DNA of 22,156 bases from Prevotella sp. UBA1378 (GTDB lineage: Bacteria; Bacteroidota; Bacteroidia; Bacteroidales; Bacteroidaceae): contig DBRC01000025.1 of the NCBI GenBank assembly GCA_002305505.1, positions 817 to 22,972 of the forward strand. The letters are read 5' to 3'. Under the pieces are notes generated by a model. That model saw nothing but the letters and a program-made list of their open reading frames with translations, was not told the origin of the DNA and made no database searches. Positions 1-8,719 of the stretch are shown here, piece after piece. How positions within the stretch are numbered: the first letter of the stretch is position 1; every line of letters starts with the position of its first letter. Both the position numbers and the translations under genes were made by a program.

Positions 1-92
1 ATATTTGTTTCCGCCGAGGCGGTGTTCATCCACGATGCACAGGGCCAGTGGTAGCCAACGGGCAACCCATCTCTTGTTCAGAGTACGTAAAG

Positions 93-489
93 TGGAGCTG
101 GAGGGAGTCGAACCCTCGTCCGCACAAGGAAACCATACGCTTTCTACACGCTTATTCCGGACTTCGTTTTCGAGCAGCAGCAAGACCCGGACCACCAACT
201 GATGCCTTATCCTCTTAAATTTCACCCGTACATCAAGGCCTGCACAAGCTATTCCCGATTTACCTGCACCGCTTTTCCAGAAAGATTCGGAACAACATCC
301 TCTGAGCGGTGTCCCGTCCCCTCGCCTTGCAAGGGGATTAAGCTAACAATCTACTATACTTCGATTAAGCAGCGAGAGCGTACTTTGTTTCGCCAATTAA
401 TTTTCCGGCCGAATGGATTATGGAGTCTACAGCCGTCACTCCGCGTGCTTACGTACCATTTCGTCTCGCCGTCAAATCCAGTCAACCCC
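93..489 (-). ncRNA. ssrA: tmRNA (transfer-messenger RNA)
   Basis: Rescues stalled ribosomes by trans-translation with SmpB and tags the nascent peptide for proteolysis. Read on the minus strand, the 5' end GGGGTTGACTGGATTTGACG (489 downwards) pairs with the 3' end CAGCTCCA (100-93) to form a seven-pair acceptor stem with G-U wobbles. A T-arm (GGGTTCGACTCCC) lies just before it. CCA is not encoded after the discriminator A, so it must be added after transcription. Between the ends is a reading frame GGC GAA ACA AAG TAC GCT CTC GCT GCT TAA (394-365), which gives the tag GETKYALAA. The length of 397 nt is normal for one-piece tmRNA. The open frames that cross this region on the plus strand are not genes. 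Confidence 0.96.
365..394 (-). other. tmRNA proteolysis-tag reading frame (GETKYALAA)
   Basis: Nine codons plus TAA inside the tmRNA encode G-E-T-K-Y-A-L-A-A. The C-terminal ALAA is the general degron read by ClpXP-type proteases. The proposed resume codon is GGC (394-392), preceded by an AT-rich stretch as is usual upstream of tmRNA resume codons. The exact resume codon is an inference. Confidence 0.9.
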
Positions 490-604
490 ATGGTATTGTT
501 TTCCGCTGAAAACCGCATTTTGTTTCTCAGAAAAACTTCGAATATGGATAACGTGCGGACAGAAATCCACGGACAAAATCCTCATCTTCAGTGTCTTCCC
601 GGTG

Positions 605-636
605 CAAAGATAGTGCAAATAGGTGAAAAGACCAAA
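605..636 (-). promoter_or_regulatory. Bacteroidetes-type promoter for tmRNA
   Basis: On the minus strand TTTG (636-633) is followed after 20 bases by TATCTTTG (612-605), a full match to the Bacteroides -33/-7 consensus. Transcription would start near 598, about 109 bases before the mature tmRNA 5' end, so a 5' leader would have to be removed. The leader holds a short hairpin (GTTTTC/GAAAAC, 498-513) close to the mature end. Confidence 0.75.
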
Positions 637-690
637 TAAAACTCATTTTATTTTGCTTTTCCTCCAGGCAGATTAAATATCCGCCATTTT

Positions 691-722
691 CTTGGCCGTT
701 CGGATTATTTGATGTACCTTTG
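691..722 (+). promoter_or_regulatory. Bacteroidetes-type promoter for the CotH-family gene
   Basis: CTTG (691-694, one mismatch to TTTG) is followed after 20 bases by TACCTTTG (715-722), a full match to the -7 consensus. The predicted start of transcription is near 729, giving a leader of about 36 bases before the ATG at 765. It is divergent from the tmRNA promoter, with about 55 bases between the two -33 elements. Confidence 0.75.
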
Positions 723-764
723 GTGCCACAAATAACTATTACACCTATTTATTAATATAACAAC

Positions 765-3700
765 ATGAACAAGCTTTACGCCTTTTTCGTTATTTCGATA
801 GCGATGATAAATACCGGCAGCAACGCATTTGCGGCCAAAGGATGGGTAGACGTGACCAGCCAATACATCACGAACCCAGGATTCGACGGCAACAGCAATA
901 AAGGATGGGCCTTCGTATCCGACGCCTCATCCAAAAACGTGAGATGCAACGCGATGGAGTTTTGGAACGGCACGTTCGACATCTACCAGACGCTCAAGAA
1001 CCTGCCGGAGGGTCAATACAGGATGTCCGTACAGTCGTACTACCGTTGCCGTGACAATAACCAGGGCTACCGCGATTACCAAAACGGCACGGAGGAAATC
1101 ACCGGATACATGTATGCCGGCAACAGCAAGAAAAAGCTGGTGAGCGTATATTCTTTCTACTTTACGAGTAACGTAGGGAACGGCTGCTGGACCCCGGACT
1201 ACGGATGGGAAAGCGGCTCTATCTATTTCCCCAATACGATGGAGAGCGCAACGGCTGCCTTCAGCGAGGGAGCCTACCAGAACCAGATGGAATTCACCCA
1301 CAGCGGCGGCGACATGAAAGCCGGGCTCATCAACCAAGCGTCCGTACAGAACAACTGGTGCATTTTCGACAACTTCAAGCTGGAGAAGTACGTGGAAATC
1401 GTATTGGCTGCCGCGGTGACCGTCACCCCGCAAAACCGGGAGCTCGTGGTGGGCGAGACGGTGAAAGCCTCAGCAACCGTAAGTCCGGCAAATGCTACCA
1501 ACGGCACTGTGACATGGGAAAGTACCGACGAGGGCGTTGCCACCGTAGACAGGAATGGGCTGATTACGGCCATTAAGGAGGGGCGGGCCACCATTACGGC
1601 AACCACGGCCGACGGCAGCAACCTCACGGCTACCTGCCAAATAACGGTAACGCGCAATCCGGCTACGGCGGCATCGCTCATCATCAACGAGGTGATGGCC
1701 TCTAACGTAGACCAATACATCAGTCCGGCATTCAATTTCGACGGCTGGATAGAGCTATACAACCCCACGGATAAGGGCGTAGAAATCGGCGGACTGTATT
1801 TCAGCGACAACAAGGCCAACCTGAAGGCATGGAAGTCGCCAGCAGGCATGGGAGCGGTTCCGGCCCACGGCTTCAAGGTGGTATGGTTCGACAGCAACAG
1901 CCTGTGCCATACTAACGCCGACATCGAGCTGGATACCGACGGGGGATATATCTACATCAGCGATGCCGAAGGCAACCTGATTACTTCCATGCAATACCCG
2001 GAGAGCAAGGAGCGCGTGTCATACGCCCGCACCGCAGACGGCGGAGACACATGGGCAGAAACATCCGAGCCTACCCCCGGATACAGCAATGCGCATGCAG
2101 CCTATGCCAATGGCCAGCTCAGCGCACCGGCGGTAGACCAAGACTCACAACTGTTCACAGGAAAACTGGACATACGCGTCGGGATACCCGACGGGAGCAC
2201 ACTCAGGTATACCACCGACGGAACGCTGCCTACCCCGACAAACGGCGCAACATCGGCCGACGGCCATTTCAGTATTACAGCCACTACCAATTACAAGTTC
2301 CGCCTTTTCCGAACGGGCTACTTGGCCAGCCGTGTAACTACCCGTTCGTACATCCTGAAAGACAAAGACTACAACCTGCCCATCATTGCCGTAGTATCCG
2401 ACCCCGACTTCCTTTACGACGACTCCATCGGCGTGTATGTACAGGGTGTGAACGGGAAACCTGGCAACGGCAAAAGCTATCCCTGCAACTGGAACATGGA
2501 CTGGGAGCGCCCCGTGAACTTCTCATACATCACGAAAGACGGGGGGATGGTGCTGAACCAAGATGTAGATCTGGAAATGGCAGGCGGATGGAGCCGCGCA
2601 TGGACACCCCACTCGTTCAAGCTGAAAGGCAAGAAAGAACTGGGCGGAAACAAAAACCTCAATTACCCTTTCTTCACGGCTAAGCCTTACATCCGCAACC
2701 GCACGCTGCAAATACGCAACGGCGGCAACGACACAAGATGCCGCATCATCGACCCGGCCTTGGAAACCATCATCCAAACCTCAGGCATCGACATCGACCT
2801 ACAGAGCTACCAGCCTGCCCACGAGTTCATCAACGGGCAGTACATCGGCGTGCTCAACATACGCGAGCCCAATAACAAACATTACGTATATGCCAACTAC
2901 GGTTGGGATGATGAAGAAATCGACCAGTTCGAGATGAGTCCCGACAGCGGTTACATACAGAAGGAGGGTACGGATGAGGCCTTCATGCAACTGTGCAATC
3001 TCTCTGCCAACGCGGCCGATGCCGATACCTACAGGGAAATAAAGGAACTGCTCGACATCGACGAGTACACCAATTACATGGCAATGGAGTTCTATTTGGG
3101 CTCTACCGACTGGCCGCAAAACAATATCAAGGGATTCAGGAAAACAGAGGGTGGGAAATTCCGCTTCGTATCCTTCGACCTCGATTTCGCAACCGCTACT
3201 TCCGATCCGTTCAATGTTTTCAACAGCAAACAAACCTATACGTTCGACTATTTGTACGACAAGAATACCCGCATTACGGACGAGATAAAGATGGTGACGC
3301 TTTTCAGGAACCTGCTGAACAACGGCGATTTCAGGAGAAAGTTCATCGACACCTACTGCATCATGGGCGGCAGCGTGTTCGAAGCTGGCAGATGTACGCG
3401 CATCATCGACAGCCTGACGGCCATTGTAGCTCCAGAAATGGCGCTGAACAACGAGTCGCCCTTCCCGTCGGCCAACAACCTGAAGAGCGCTCTGAACAGC
3501 CGTTGCCCGGTGATGATGAACACAATACAGAATTACGCACCGATGCAACTGCAAGGCATCGCCCAGCAAAGTATCAACTTATCCAGCGACGCGGCGGGAG
3601 CACGGATTGCCATCAATGGCGTCGACGTGCCTACGGGCAAATTCTCCGGGAAACTGTTTGCACCGGTAAGGCTGCAGGCCACCGCCCCGGCGGGATACAC

Positions 3701-5084
3701 ATTCAAGGGATGGAAAAAAGCAGGCACCAACCTGACGGCCGCCTTCGACACGGGTGCCAACTGGCAATACTACGACAAGGGCAGCCTCGACGGTAGCGCT
3801 TGGATGGCGGCGGCCTATAGCACCGGGGCATGGGGCAACGGCAGCGCGCCCCTGGGCTACGGCAAGGACGGTGTGTCGACCACCGTATCTTACGGCAACA
3901 GCAGCAGCAAGAACCCCACCTGCTACTTCCGCCGCACGTTCAACCTCGCAAAGGCACCCGCAGCAGGAGCTGCTGTCGTGCTCGACTATACGGTAGACGA
4001 CGGATTCATCGTATACGTCAACGGAACGGAAGCCGGGAGATATAACATGCCGGCCGGAACCGTAGGCTTCAACACCTTCAGCACCACGTATGCCAGCGGC
4101 AATCCCGACAAGGGGCAGATGCGGATCGACGCAAGCCTCTTGAAACAAGGTTCCAATATTATCTGCGTGGAGGTGCACAACAACAGCGCAACCAGCAGCG
4201 ACCTCTTTTGGGATGCCAGCCTGAACGGCGACTTCGGCGGCACAGCCGTCACCGACCTCTATTCGACGGAAAGCGAAATCGAGATGCCCGGAGGCGACAT
4301 CAGTCTCGTGGCTTGCTATGAACCGATGGGGAATGCCGCAGAATCAGGATATACGCCTGTAAGAATCAATGAAATCAGTGCGTCCAACGACATCTACGTA
4401 AACGAGTACGGAAAGAAGAACGACTGGGTGGAGCTTTATAACACCACCGGCCAGCCGCAGGACGTAGAGGGCATGTATATTTCCGACGACGCAGCCAAGC
4501 TGAAGAAATGCCGGCTTACCAAGGGCAGCAGCAACGCCAGCACCATCATCCCGGCCCACGGGCACCTCGTGGTATGGTGCGATAAGCAGGAAACGGGCCG
4601 CGACCTGCACGCCACCTTCAAAATCAGCGGCGACGGAGGCATCGTGGCTCTCACGGCTGCCGACGAAAGCTGGACCGACTCTATCACTTATCCTGCCCAC
4701 GACGGCTTCACCACCATCGGCAGATATACCGACGGAGGCAACAGCATCTACGTGATGAATGTGCCCACGATAGGCAAGGGCAACATCATGAGCAGTTATG
4801 CCGACTTATACGCCGTGCAAACGCCGACGGGCATCAGCAATGCCGTGCGCAACGACAGCGGCATGAGAATGCGGTATGCGGGCGGCCGACTCGTCATCCG
4901 CGGCAATGCACCTTACGCCGAAGTGGCCATCTACACGCTGGGCGGGCAGAAAGCGGCTGCGGCTGCGGTCAACATGAGCAACGGCGCCGGCTATGCCTCC
5001 GTCTCCCGGCTCACACCGGGCTGCTACGTGGCCAAGGCTACCGACAAGCATGGCAATACGGCGACGTGCAAGTTTGTTAAATAG
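765..5084 (+). CDS. Secreted CotH-kinase / lamin-tail multidomain protein
   Basis: A 1439-residue exported protein. Visible parts in order: signal peptide (1-24, ending NAFAA); a carbohydrate-binding-like region (about 28-212); a BIG2 Ig-like domain (about 217-297, VTVTP...VTW.S...VATVD..G.I.A..EG.ATITA); a lamin-tail domain (about 304-415, LIINEVMASN...WIELYNP); a chitobiase-C-terminal-like beta domain (about 455-535, LRYTTDGT.PT); a CotH domain (about 538-920) with the FINGQYIGVLNIRE motif and FDLDFA, the probable metal-binding DxD; a second jelly-roll-like region (about 987-1157); a second lamin-tail domain (about 1199-1310); and a C-terminal beta domain (about 1356-1439) ending KATDKHGNTATCKFVK, which resembles type IX secretion sorting domains. 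CotH proteins have a kinase-like fold, and spore-coat CotH phosphorylates protein substrates. The substrate here is unknown. It lies 63 bases upstream of murQ and may be co-transcribed with it. Confidence 0.88.
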   Translation: MNKLYAFFVISIAMINTGSNAFAAKGWVDVTSQYITNPGFDGNSNKGWAFVSDASSKNVRCNAMEFWNGTFDIYQTLKNLPEGQYRMSVQSYYRCRDNNQGYRDYQNGTEEITGYMYAGNSKKKLVSVYSFYFTSNVGNGCWTPDYGWESGSIYFPNTMESATAAFSEGAYQNQMEFTHSGGDMKAGLINQASVQNNWCIFDNFKLEKYVEIVLAAAVTVTPQNRELVVGETVKASATVSPANATNGTVTWESTDEGVATVDRNGLITAIKEGRATITATTADGSNLTATCQITVTRNPATAASLIINEVMASNVDQYISPAFNFDGWIELYNPTDKGVEIGGLYFSDNKANLKAWKSPAGMGAVPAHGFKVVWFDSNSLCHTNADIELDTDGGYIYISDAEGNLITSMQYPESKERVSYARTADGGDTWAETSEPTPGYSNAHAAYANGQLSAPAVDQDSQLFTGKLDIRVGIPDGSTLRYTTDGTLPTPTNGATSADGHFSITATTNYKFRLFRTGYLASRVTTRSYILKDKDYNLPIIAVVSDPDFLYDDSIGVYVQGVNGKPGNGKSYPCNWNMDWERPVNFSYITKDGGMVLNQDVDLEMAGGWSRAWTPHSFKLKGKKELGGNKNLNYPFFTAKPYIRNRTLQIRNGGNDTRCRIIDPALETIIQTSGIDIDLQSYQPAHEFINGQYIGVLNIREPNNKHYVYANYGWDDEEIDQFEMSPDSGYIQKEGTDEAFMQLCNLSANAADADTYREIKELLDIDEYTNYMAMEFYLGSTDWPQNNIKGFRKTEGGKFRFVSFDLDFATATSDPFNVFNSKQTYTFDYLYDKNTRITDEIKMVTLFRNLLNNGDFRRKFIDTYCIMGGSVFEAGRCTRIIDSLTAIVAPEMALNNESPFPSANNLKSALNSRCPVMMNTIQNYAPMQLQGIAQQSINLSSDAAGARIAINGVDVPTGKFSGKLFAPVRLQATAPAGYTFKGWKKAGTNLTAAFDTGANWQYYDKGSLDGSAWMAAAYSTGAWGNGSAPLGYGKDGVSTTVSYGNSSSKNPTCYFRRTFNLAKAPAAGAAVVLDYTVDDGFIVYVNGTEAGRYNMPAGTVGFNTFSTTYASGNPDKGQMRIDASLLKQGSNIICVEVHNNSATSSDLFWDASLNGDFGGTAVTDLYSTESEIEMPGGDISLVACYEPMGNAAESGYTPVRINEISASNDIYVNEYGKKNDWVELYNTTGQPQDVEGMYISDDAAKLKKCRLTKGSSNASTIIPAHGHLVVWCDKQETGRDLHATFKISGDGGIVALTAADESWTDSITYPAHDGFTTIGRYTDGGNSIYVMNVPTIGKGNIMSSYADLYAVQTPTGISNAVRNDSGMRMRYAGGRLVIRGNAPYAEVAIYTLGGQKAAAAAVNMSNGAGYASVSRLTPGCYVAKATDKHGNTATCKFVK

Positions 5085-5147
5085 ACGGACAGTGGATGTT
5101 CCGGATTAAGGATTTCCGGTGATACCCATAATCTACCAAGAAGAGAA

Positions 5148-5978
5148 ATGGAAAAAAGAATCACAGAGCAACCGCCTGAATATGCAGACCTTGAAAAGAA
5201 GACAGTACAGGAAATCACGGCGGACATCAACCGCGAGAACATGACGGTGGCCGGCGCCGTAGGCAAAGCCCTGCCCCAGCTCAACCTCCTTATCAGAGCC
5301 ATCGAGAAGCAACTGGAAAAGGGCGGACGGCTGTTCTACTGCGGCTGCGGGACGGGGGGAAGGCTCGCCGTGCTCGATACCATCGAAGTGCAAAACACCT
5401 ACGGCACGGACGGCGGGCAGATACAAGCTGTTTTCCCCGGCGGCACCAGCAGCATCACCCAGACACGGGAATCGAAAGAAGACGATCTGGAAAACGGGTG
5501 GGAACAGCTGGCGGGCCGGGGCGTAACCCAAAAGGACATTGTCGTGGGCTTTTCTGCCAGCGGCACCACCCCGTTCGTGCTGTCTACCTTAAGGGAATGC
5601 CAAGAGAGGGGCATCCCTACCGGCTCGGTGGTCAACAATCCGGATGCCCCCATATCAAGATATTCCGACTATCCCGTCATCGTCGTCACCGGCCCTGAAT
5701 ACGTAACAGGCAGCACAAGGATGAAGGCAGGCACATCCCAGAAAATCATCCTCGACATGATCAGCACTTCCATCATGATCAGGCTGAAGCGCGTGGAAGG
5801 TAACAAGATGGTGAACGCAAAACTGATGAACGCAAAGCTTAAAGACCGGGCAGTGAGGATATTCATGGAACGTAACCCGGCATATACCGACTATGCGGAA
5901 GTGGAAAGGCTGCTGGAGCAATGCGGAAGCGTAAAGAAAGCGGAAGAACGGCTGGCGCGTGGCCTGCTGAAGGGTTAG
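5148..5978 (+). CDS. murQ: N-acetylmuramic acid 6-phosphate etherase
   Basis: Cytoplasmic enzyme of cell-wall recycling. It cleaves the D-lactyl ether of MurNAc-6-phosphate to give GlcNAc-6-phosphate and D-lactate. The 276-residue protein is one SIS (sugar isomerase) domain with clear family signatures: GCGTGGRLAVLDTIE (66-80), where E80 aligns with the catalytic Glu of the LDxxE motif; SKEDDLE (109-115), with a second acidic residue at E111; the phosphate-binding loop FSASGTTPFVLSTL (135-148); and TGSTRMKAGTSQK (187-199). It is a little shorter than the E. coli enzyme (298). The start is preceded by AAGAAGAG, a possible ribosome-binding site. No promoter of its own is evident in the 63-base gap, so read-through from the CotH-family gene is likely. 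Confidence 0.93.
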   Translation: MEKRITEQPPEYADLEKKTVQEITADINRENMTVAGAVGKALPQLNLLIRAIEKQLEKGGRLFYCGCGTGGRLAVLDTIEVQNTYGTDGGQIQAVFPGGTSSITQTRESKEDDLENGWEQLAGRGVTQKDIVVGFSASGTTPFVLSTLRECQERGIPTGSVVNNPDAPISRYSDYPVIVVTGPEYVTGSTRMKAGTSQKIILDMISTSIMIRLKRVEGNKMVNAKLMNAKLKDRAVRIFMERNPAYTDYAEVERLLEQCGSVKKAEERLARGLLKG

Positions 5979-6015
5979 CCACCGACGGCCCCGCGTACCC
6001 CGTGCCGTCGGTGGC
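5978..6015 (+). terminator. Strong hairpin starting at the murQ stop codon
   Basis: GCCACCGACGGC (5978-5989) and GCCGTCGGTGGC (6004-6015) form a perfect 12-bp GC-rich stem with a 14-base loop. Its first base is the last base of the murQ stop codon. No T-tract follows, so it is either a T-less terminator or a 3'-end-protecting structure. As a perfect inverted repeat it would fold on either strand. Confidence 0.6.
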
Positions 6016-6050
6016 CAGTATGCCATAAGTAGCAAAAAGGAAACAAGTGT

Positions 6051-6097
6051 GTTCCTGTTCCGGATTCCCATCCTTATGAGTGAACCGGAACAGGAAC
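6051..6097. repeat. 13-bp perfect inverted repeat upstream of the polysaccharide operon
   Basis: GTTCCTGTTCCGG (6051-6063) and CCGGAACAGGAAC (6085-6097) are exact reverse complements separated by 21 bases. The stem can be extended inward by TTC/GAA past one bulged base. A small hairpin, TACGG-GAA-CCGTA (6099-6111), follows at once. It could be a terminator, a leader structure for minus-strand read-through, or a protein-binding site. Its function is not known. Confidence 0.6.
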
Positions 6098-6156
6098 TTA
6101 CGGGAACCGTATAGCCTAAAAAAAACTAAAACCCCCGGTAAATAGTTTTTTTTGCG

Positions 6157-6164
6157 TATCTTTG
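6157..6164 (+). promoter_or_regulatory. -7 promoter element of the polysaccharide operon
   Basis: TATCTTTG (6157-6164) matches the Bacteroidetes -7 consensus and lies after an A/T-rich tract. The base positions where a -33 TTTG would be expected (about 6133-6137) do not match, so this promoter may need an activator or be weak. The predicted transcription start is near 6171, which leaves a leader of about 60 bases before the ATG at 6233. Confidence 0.6.
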
Positions 6165-6232
6165 CAATAATTTTAGAAAGAAGCAGTTTAATAATAGTAT
6201 AATTAGTACAGATTACACCTTTATTTAAAATA

Positions 6233-8710
6233 ATGAAAAAATATATTGTTGCAATGTGTATGTTGGCGGCAGGCATGGGAGGCTATGCCCAATCGTCAAT
6301 GACCGACCAGCAGGTGACGGAATTCATCATCACCGAAAATCAAAAAGGCACTTCACAAAACCAAATCGTAACAAAACTGGTCCAGAACGGCGTAAGCATC
6401 GACCAAATACGGCGGATTAAAAACAAATACGAACGCGAGTCGAAAGACCAAGGATTGGGCGTGAAGAACATCACTACACAGAGCAAACCCAACGACCGTA
6501 CACGGAAAAACAATGCCGAAGCCGATGAGAACGCCACCACGTTTATGAGAGACGGCCTGCAGGGCAGCACGAAAGCCGACGCCCAGCAGATGGAAACGGA
6601 AATCAGTACGATGCTCAACGACTCGCTCGACAGCTACAGCCGGGAAAACAACTTGAGGAAAAACGGGAAGAAGGTGTTCGGACGGGATATCTTCAACAAC
6701 AAGAAACTGACGTTTGAACCGAACATGAACATCGCCACGCCGCAAAACTACCGCCTCGGCCCCGGCGACGCCGTATACGTAGACGTATGGGGAGCCTCGC
6801 AGAAGAATTTCGAGAGCACCGTATCACCCGACGGCACCATACAGATAGAAGGATTCGGCCCGGTACAGGTGGGCGGCATGACCGTGGCACAGGCCAACGC
6901 GGCACTGCGGTCGCAGCTGGGCGCACGCTACCAAAGCTCGAAGGTGCGCCTGACCGTAGGGCAGACCAAGACCATCATGGTAAACGTAATGGGCGAAGTG
7001 AACACGCCGGGCACCTATACCCTGTCGGCATTTGCCAGCGTGTTCCATGCCCTGTACATGGCCGGCGGCATCAACGACATCGGGACGATGCGCAACATCA
7101 AGGTGTACCGCAACAACAAGCTCATATCCACGGTCGACATCTACGACTACATCCTGAACGGGAAAATGAGCGGGAACATCCGCTTGGCTGACAACGACTT
7201 CATCGTGGTGGGTCCATACGACTGCCTCGTGAACATATCGGGCAAGGTGAAGCGGCCCATGTACTATGAAATGAAGAAGACCGAAAGCGTGGGCACCCTG
7301 CTGAAATACGCCGGAGGCTTCACCGGCAACGCCTACAAGAAGTCGGTGCGCCTCATCCGCAAAGCCGGCACCCAATACTCGGTATTCAACGTCGGGGAGT
7401 TTGACATGAACATCTTCCGCCTGAGCGACGAGGACGACGTAAGCGTCGACTCTATCCTGCCGCGCTATTCGAACATGGCCGAAGTAAAGGGCGCCGTATT
7501 CCGCCCGGGCATGTACCAGGTGGGGGGCGACATCACCACCGTGCGCTCGCTGATAGAACACGCAGAGGGTGTTACCGAAGACGCATTCACAGCCCACGCC
7601 GTGATGCACCGCATGAAAGCCGACCGCACGCTGGAAGTGCTCTCGGTGGACATCGCCGGCATCATGGAAGGGCGCGTGCCCGACATCCCGCTGAAGAACG
7701 AGGATGTGCTCTACGTGCCGAGCAAGAAGGAACTACAGGAAGAACAGACGCTGACGATACACGGCGAGGTGATGTATCCCGGCGTATATAAGTATGCCGA
7801 CAACGAAACGCTGGAAGACTTCATCCTGCAGGCCGGCGGACTGAAAGACGCCGCCTCGGTAATGAAGGTCGACGTGGCCCGCCGCATCAACAACCCGAAG
7901 GCCACCACCTCCAGCAACGCCATAGCCGAAACGTTCACCTTCCAACTGAAAGACGGGTTCGTCATCGACGGCGAACAGGCCTTCAAGCTGAAGCCCTACG
8001 ACGAGGTGTATATCCGCAAGAGCCCGGGATTCTCGATACAGCAGAACGTAAAAGTGGAAGGCGAGGTGCTCTACAGCGGCACTTATACGCTGGCAAAGAA
8101 AACCGAACGCTTAAGCGAAATCATTAAGCAAGCCGGCGGACTGACACCCACGGCCTACGCCAAGGGGGCACGGCTGGAACGCACCATCACACCCGAAGAA
8201 CGGCTGCGCATGCAAACCGTACTGAAAATGGCGAAAGCCCAAAGCGGCGAAAAAGACTCGGTGAACATCGACCAGCTCGACCTCGGCAGCAAGTACTACG
8301 TGGGCATACATCTGGACAAGGCACTCGAATCGCCGGGAAGCAACTATGACATCGTGCTACGCGAGGGCGACCGTATCATCATCCCCGAATATACGAACAC
8401 CGTGAAAATCAGCGGCAACGTGATGTATCCCAACACCGTAGGCTTCCGCGACGGCAAAAGCATCGGCTACTATATAGACCAAGCCGGCGGCTGGGGCAAC
8501 CGTGCCAAGAAGAGCCACACCTACATCATCCACATGAACGGCACCGTAGAACGCGCCGGTTACAAGGCCAAGCCCACTCCCGGCTGCGAAATCGTAGTAC
8601 CCACGAAACCGAAAGCCAGCAAGATGTCGGTGGCCGAAATCGTAACCATCGGCTCGGCCACAGCCTCCATCGCCACCATGATTGCCACTATCGCTAATTT
8701 GGTAAAATAA
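6233..8710 (+). CDS. Multi-SLBB polysaccharide export protein (Wza-like)
   Basis: Probable outer-membrane/periplasmic channel component for polysaccharide export. The 825-residue protein has a signal peptide (1-20, ending GGYAQ) with no lipobox; a helical charged segment (about 22-150); a Poly_export domain starting NYRLGPGDAVYVDVWG (about 172-247); and about six SLBB-type repeats, recognised by the pattern V.GEV..PG.Y near 248, 334, 417, 507, 606 and 724. It ends in a hydrophobic helix (about 800-825, SVAEIVTIGSATASIATMIA...), the position where Wza forms its outer-membrane helical barrel. It is more than twice the length of E. coli Wza (379) because of the extra SLBB repeats. It is first in the operon, and wzz starts 9 bases after its stop. 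Its base composition is GC-rich like the upstream genes, unlike wzz and those that follow. Confidence 0.9.
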   Translation: MKKYIVAMCMLAAGMGGYAQSSMTDQQVTEFIITENQKGTSQNQIVTKLVQNGVSIDQIRRIKNKYERESKDQGLGVKNITTQSKPNDRTRKNNAEADENATTFMRDGLQGSTKADAQQMETEISTMLNDSLDSYSRENNLRKNGKKVFGRDIFNNKKLTFEPNMNIATPQNYRLGPGDAVYVDVWGASQKNFESTVSPDGTIQIEGFGPVQVGGMTVAQANAALRSQLGARYQSSKVRLTVGQTKTIMVNVMGEVNTPGTYTLSAFASVFHALYMAGGINDIGTMRNIKVYRNNKLISTVDIYDYILNGKMSGNIRLADNDFIVVGPYDCLVNISGKVKRPMYYEMKKTESVGTLLKYAGGFTGNAYKKSVRLIRKAGTQYSVFNVGEFDMNIFRLSDEDDVSVDSILPRYSNMAEVKGAVFRPGMYQVGGDITTVRSLIEHAEGVTEDAFTAHAVMHRMKADRTLEVLSVDIAGIMEGRVPDIPLKNEDVLYVPSKKELQEEQTLTIHGEVMYPGVYKYADNETLEDFILQAGGLKDAASVMKVDVARRINNPKATTSSNAIAETFTFQLKDGFVIDGEQAFKLKPYDEVYIRKSPGFSIQQNVKVEGEVLYSGTYTLAKKTERLSEIIKQAGGLTPTAYAKGARLERTITPEERLRMQTVLKMAKAQSGEKDSVNIDQLDLGSKYYVGIHLDKALESPGSNYDIVLREGDRIIIPEYTNTVKISGNVMYPNTVGFRDGKSIGYYIDQAGGWGNRAKKSHTYIIHMNGTVERAGYKAKPTPGCEIVVPTKPKASKMSVAEIVTIGSATASIATMIATIANLVK

Positions 8711-8719
8711 GAAACGGAT

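Noticed and set aside
93..115. Integration (att) site at the tmRNA 3' end
   Set aside because: ssrA is a common integration target, but no integrase gene and no second copy of the 3' end were seen in the window; the flank to the left is cut off after 92 bases.
202..639. Open frames on the plus strand across 202-639 and 413-613
   Set aside because: They run antisense through the tmRNA and its promoter, and their composition reflects the RNA gene; no signal, motif or promoter supports them.
927..3569. Long minus-strand open frames within the CotH-family gene (for example 927-1433 and 2799-3569)
   Set aside because: They are antisense shadows of a GC-rich coding region, rich in Val/Ala/His/Arg with no recognisable domain.
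6051..6097. Invertible promoter switch as known for Bacteroides capsule loci
   Set aside because: The two arms are only 21 bases apart and no promoter lies between them; no second copy of the arm occurs downstream of the -7 element, and no invertase gene is in the window.
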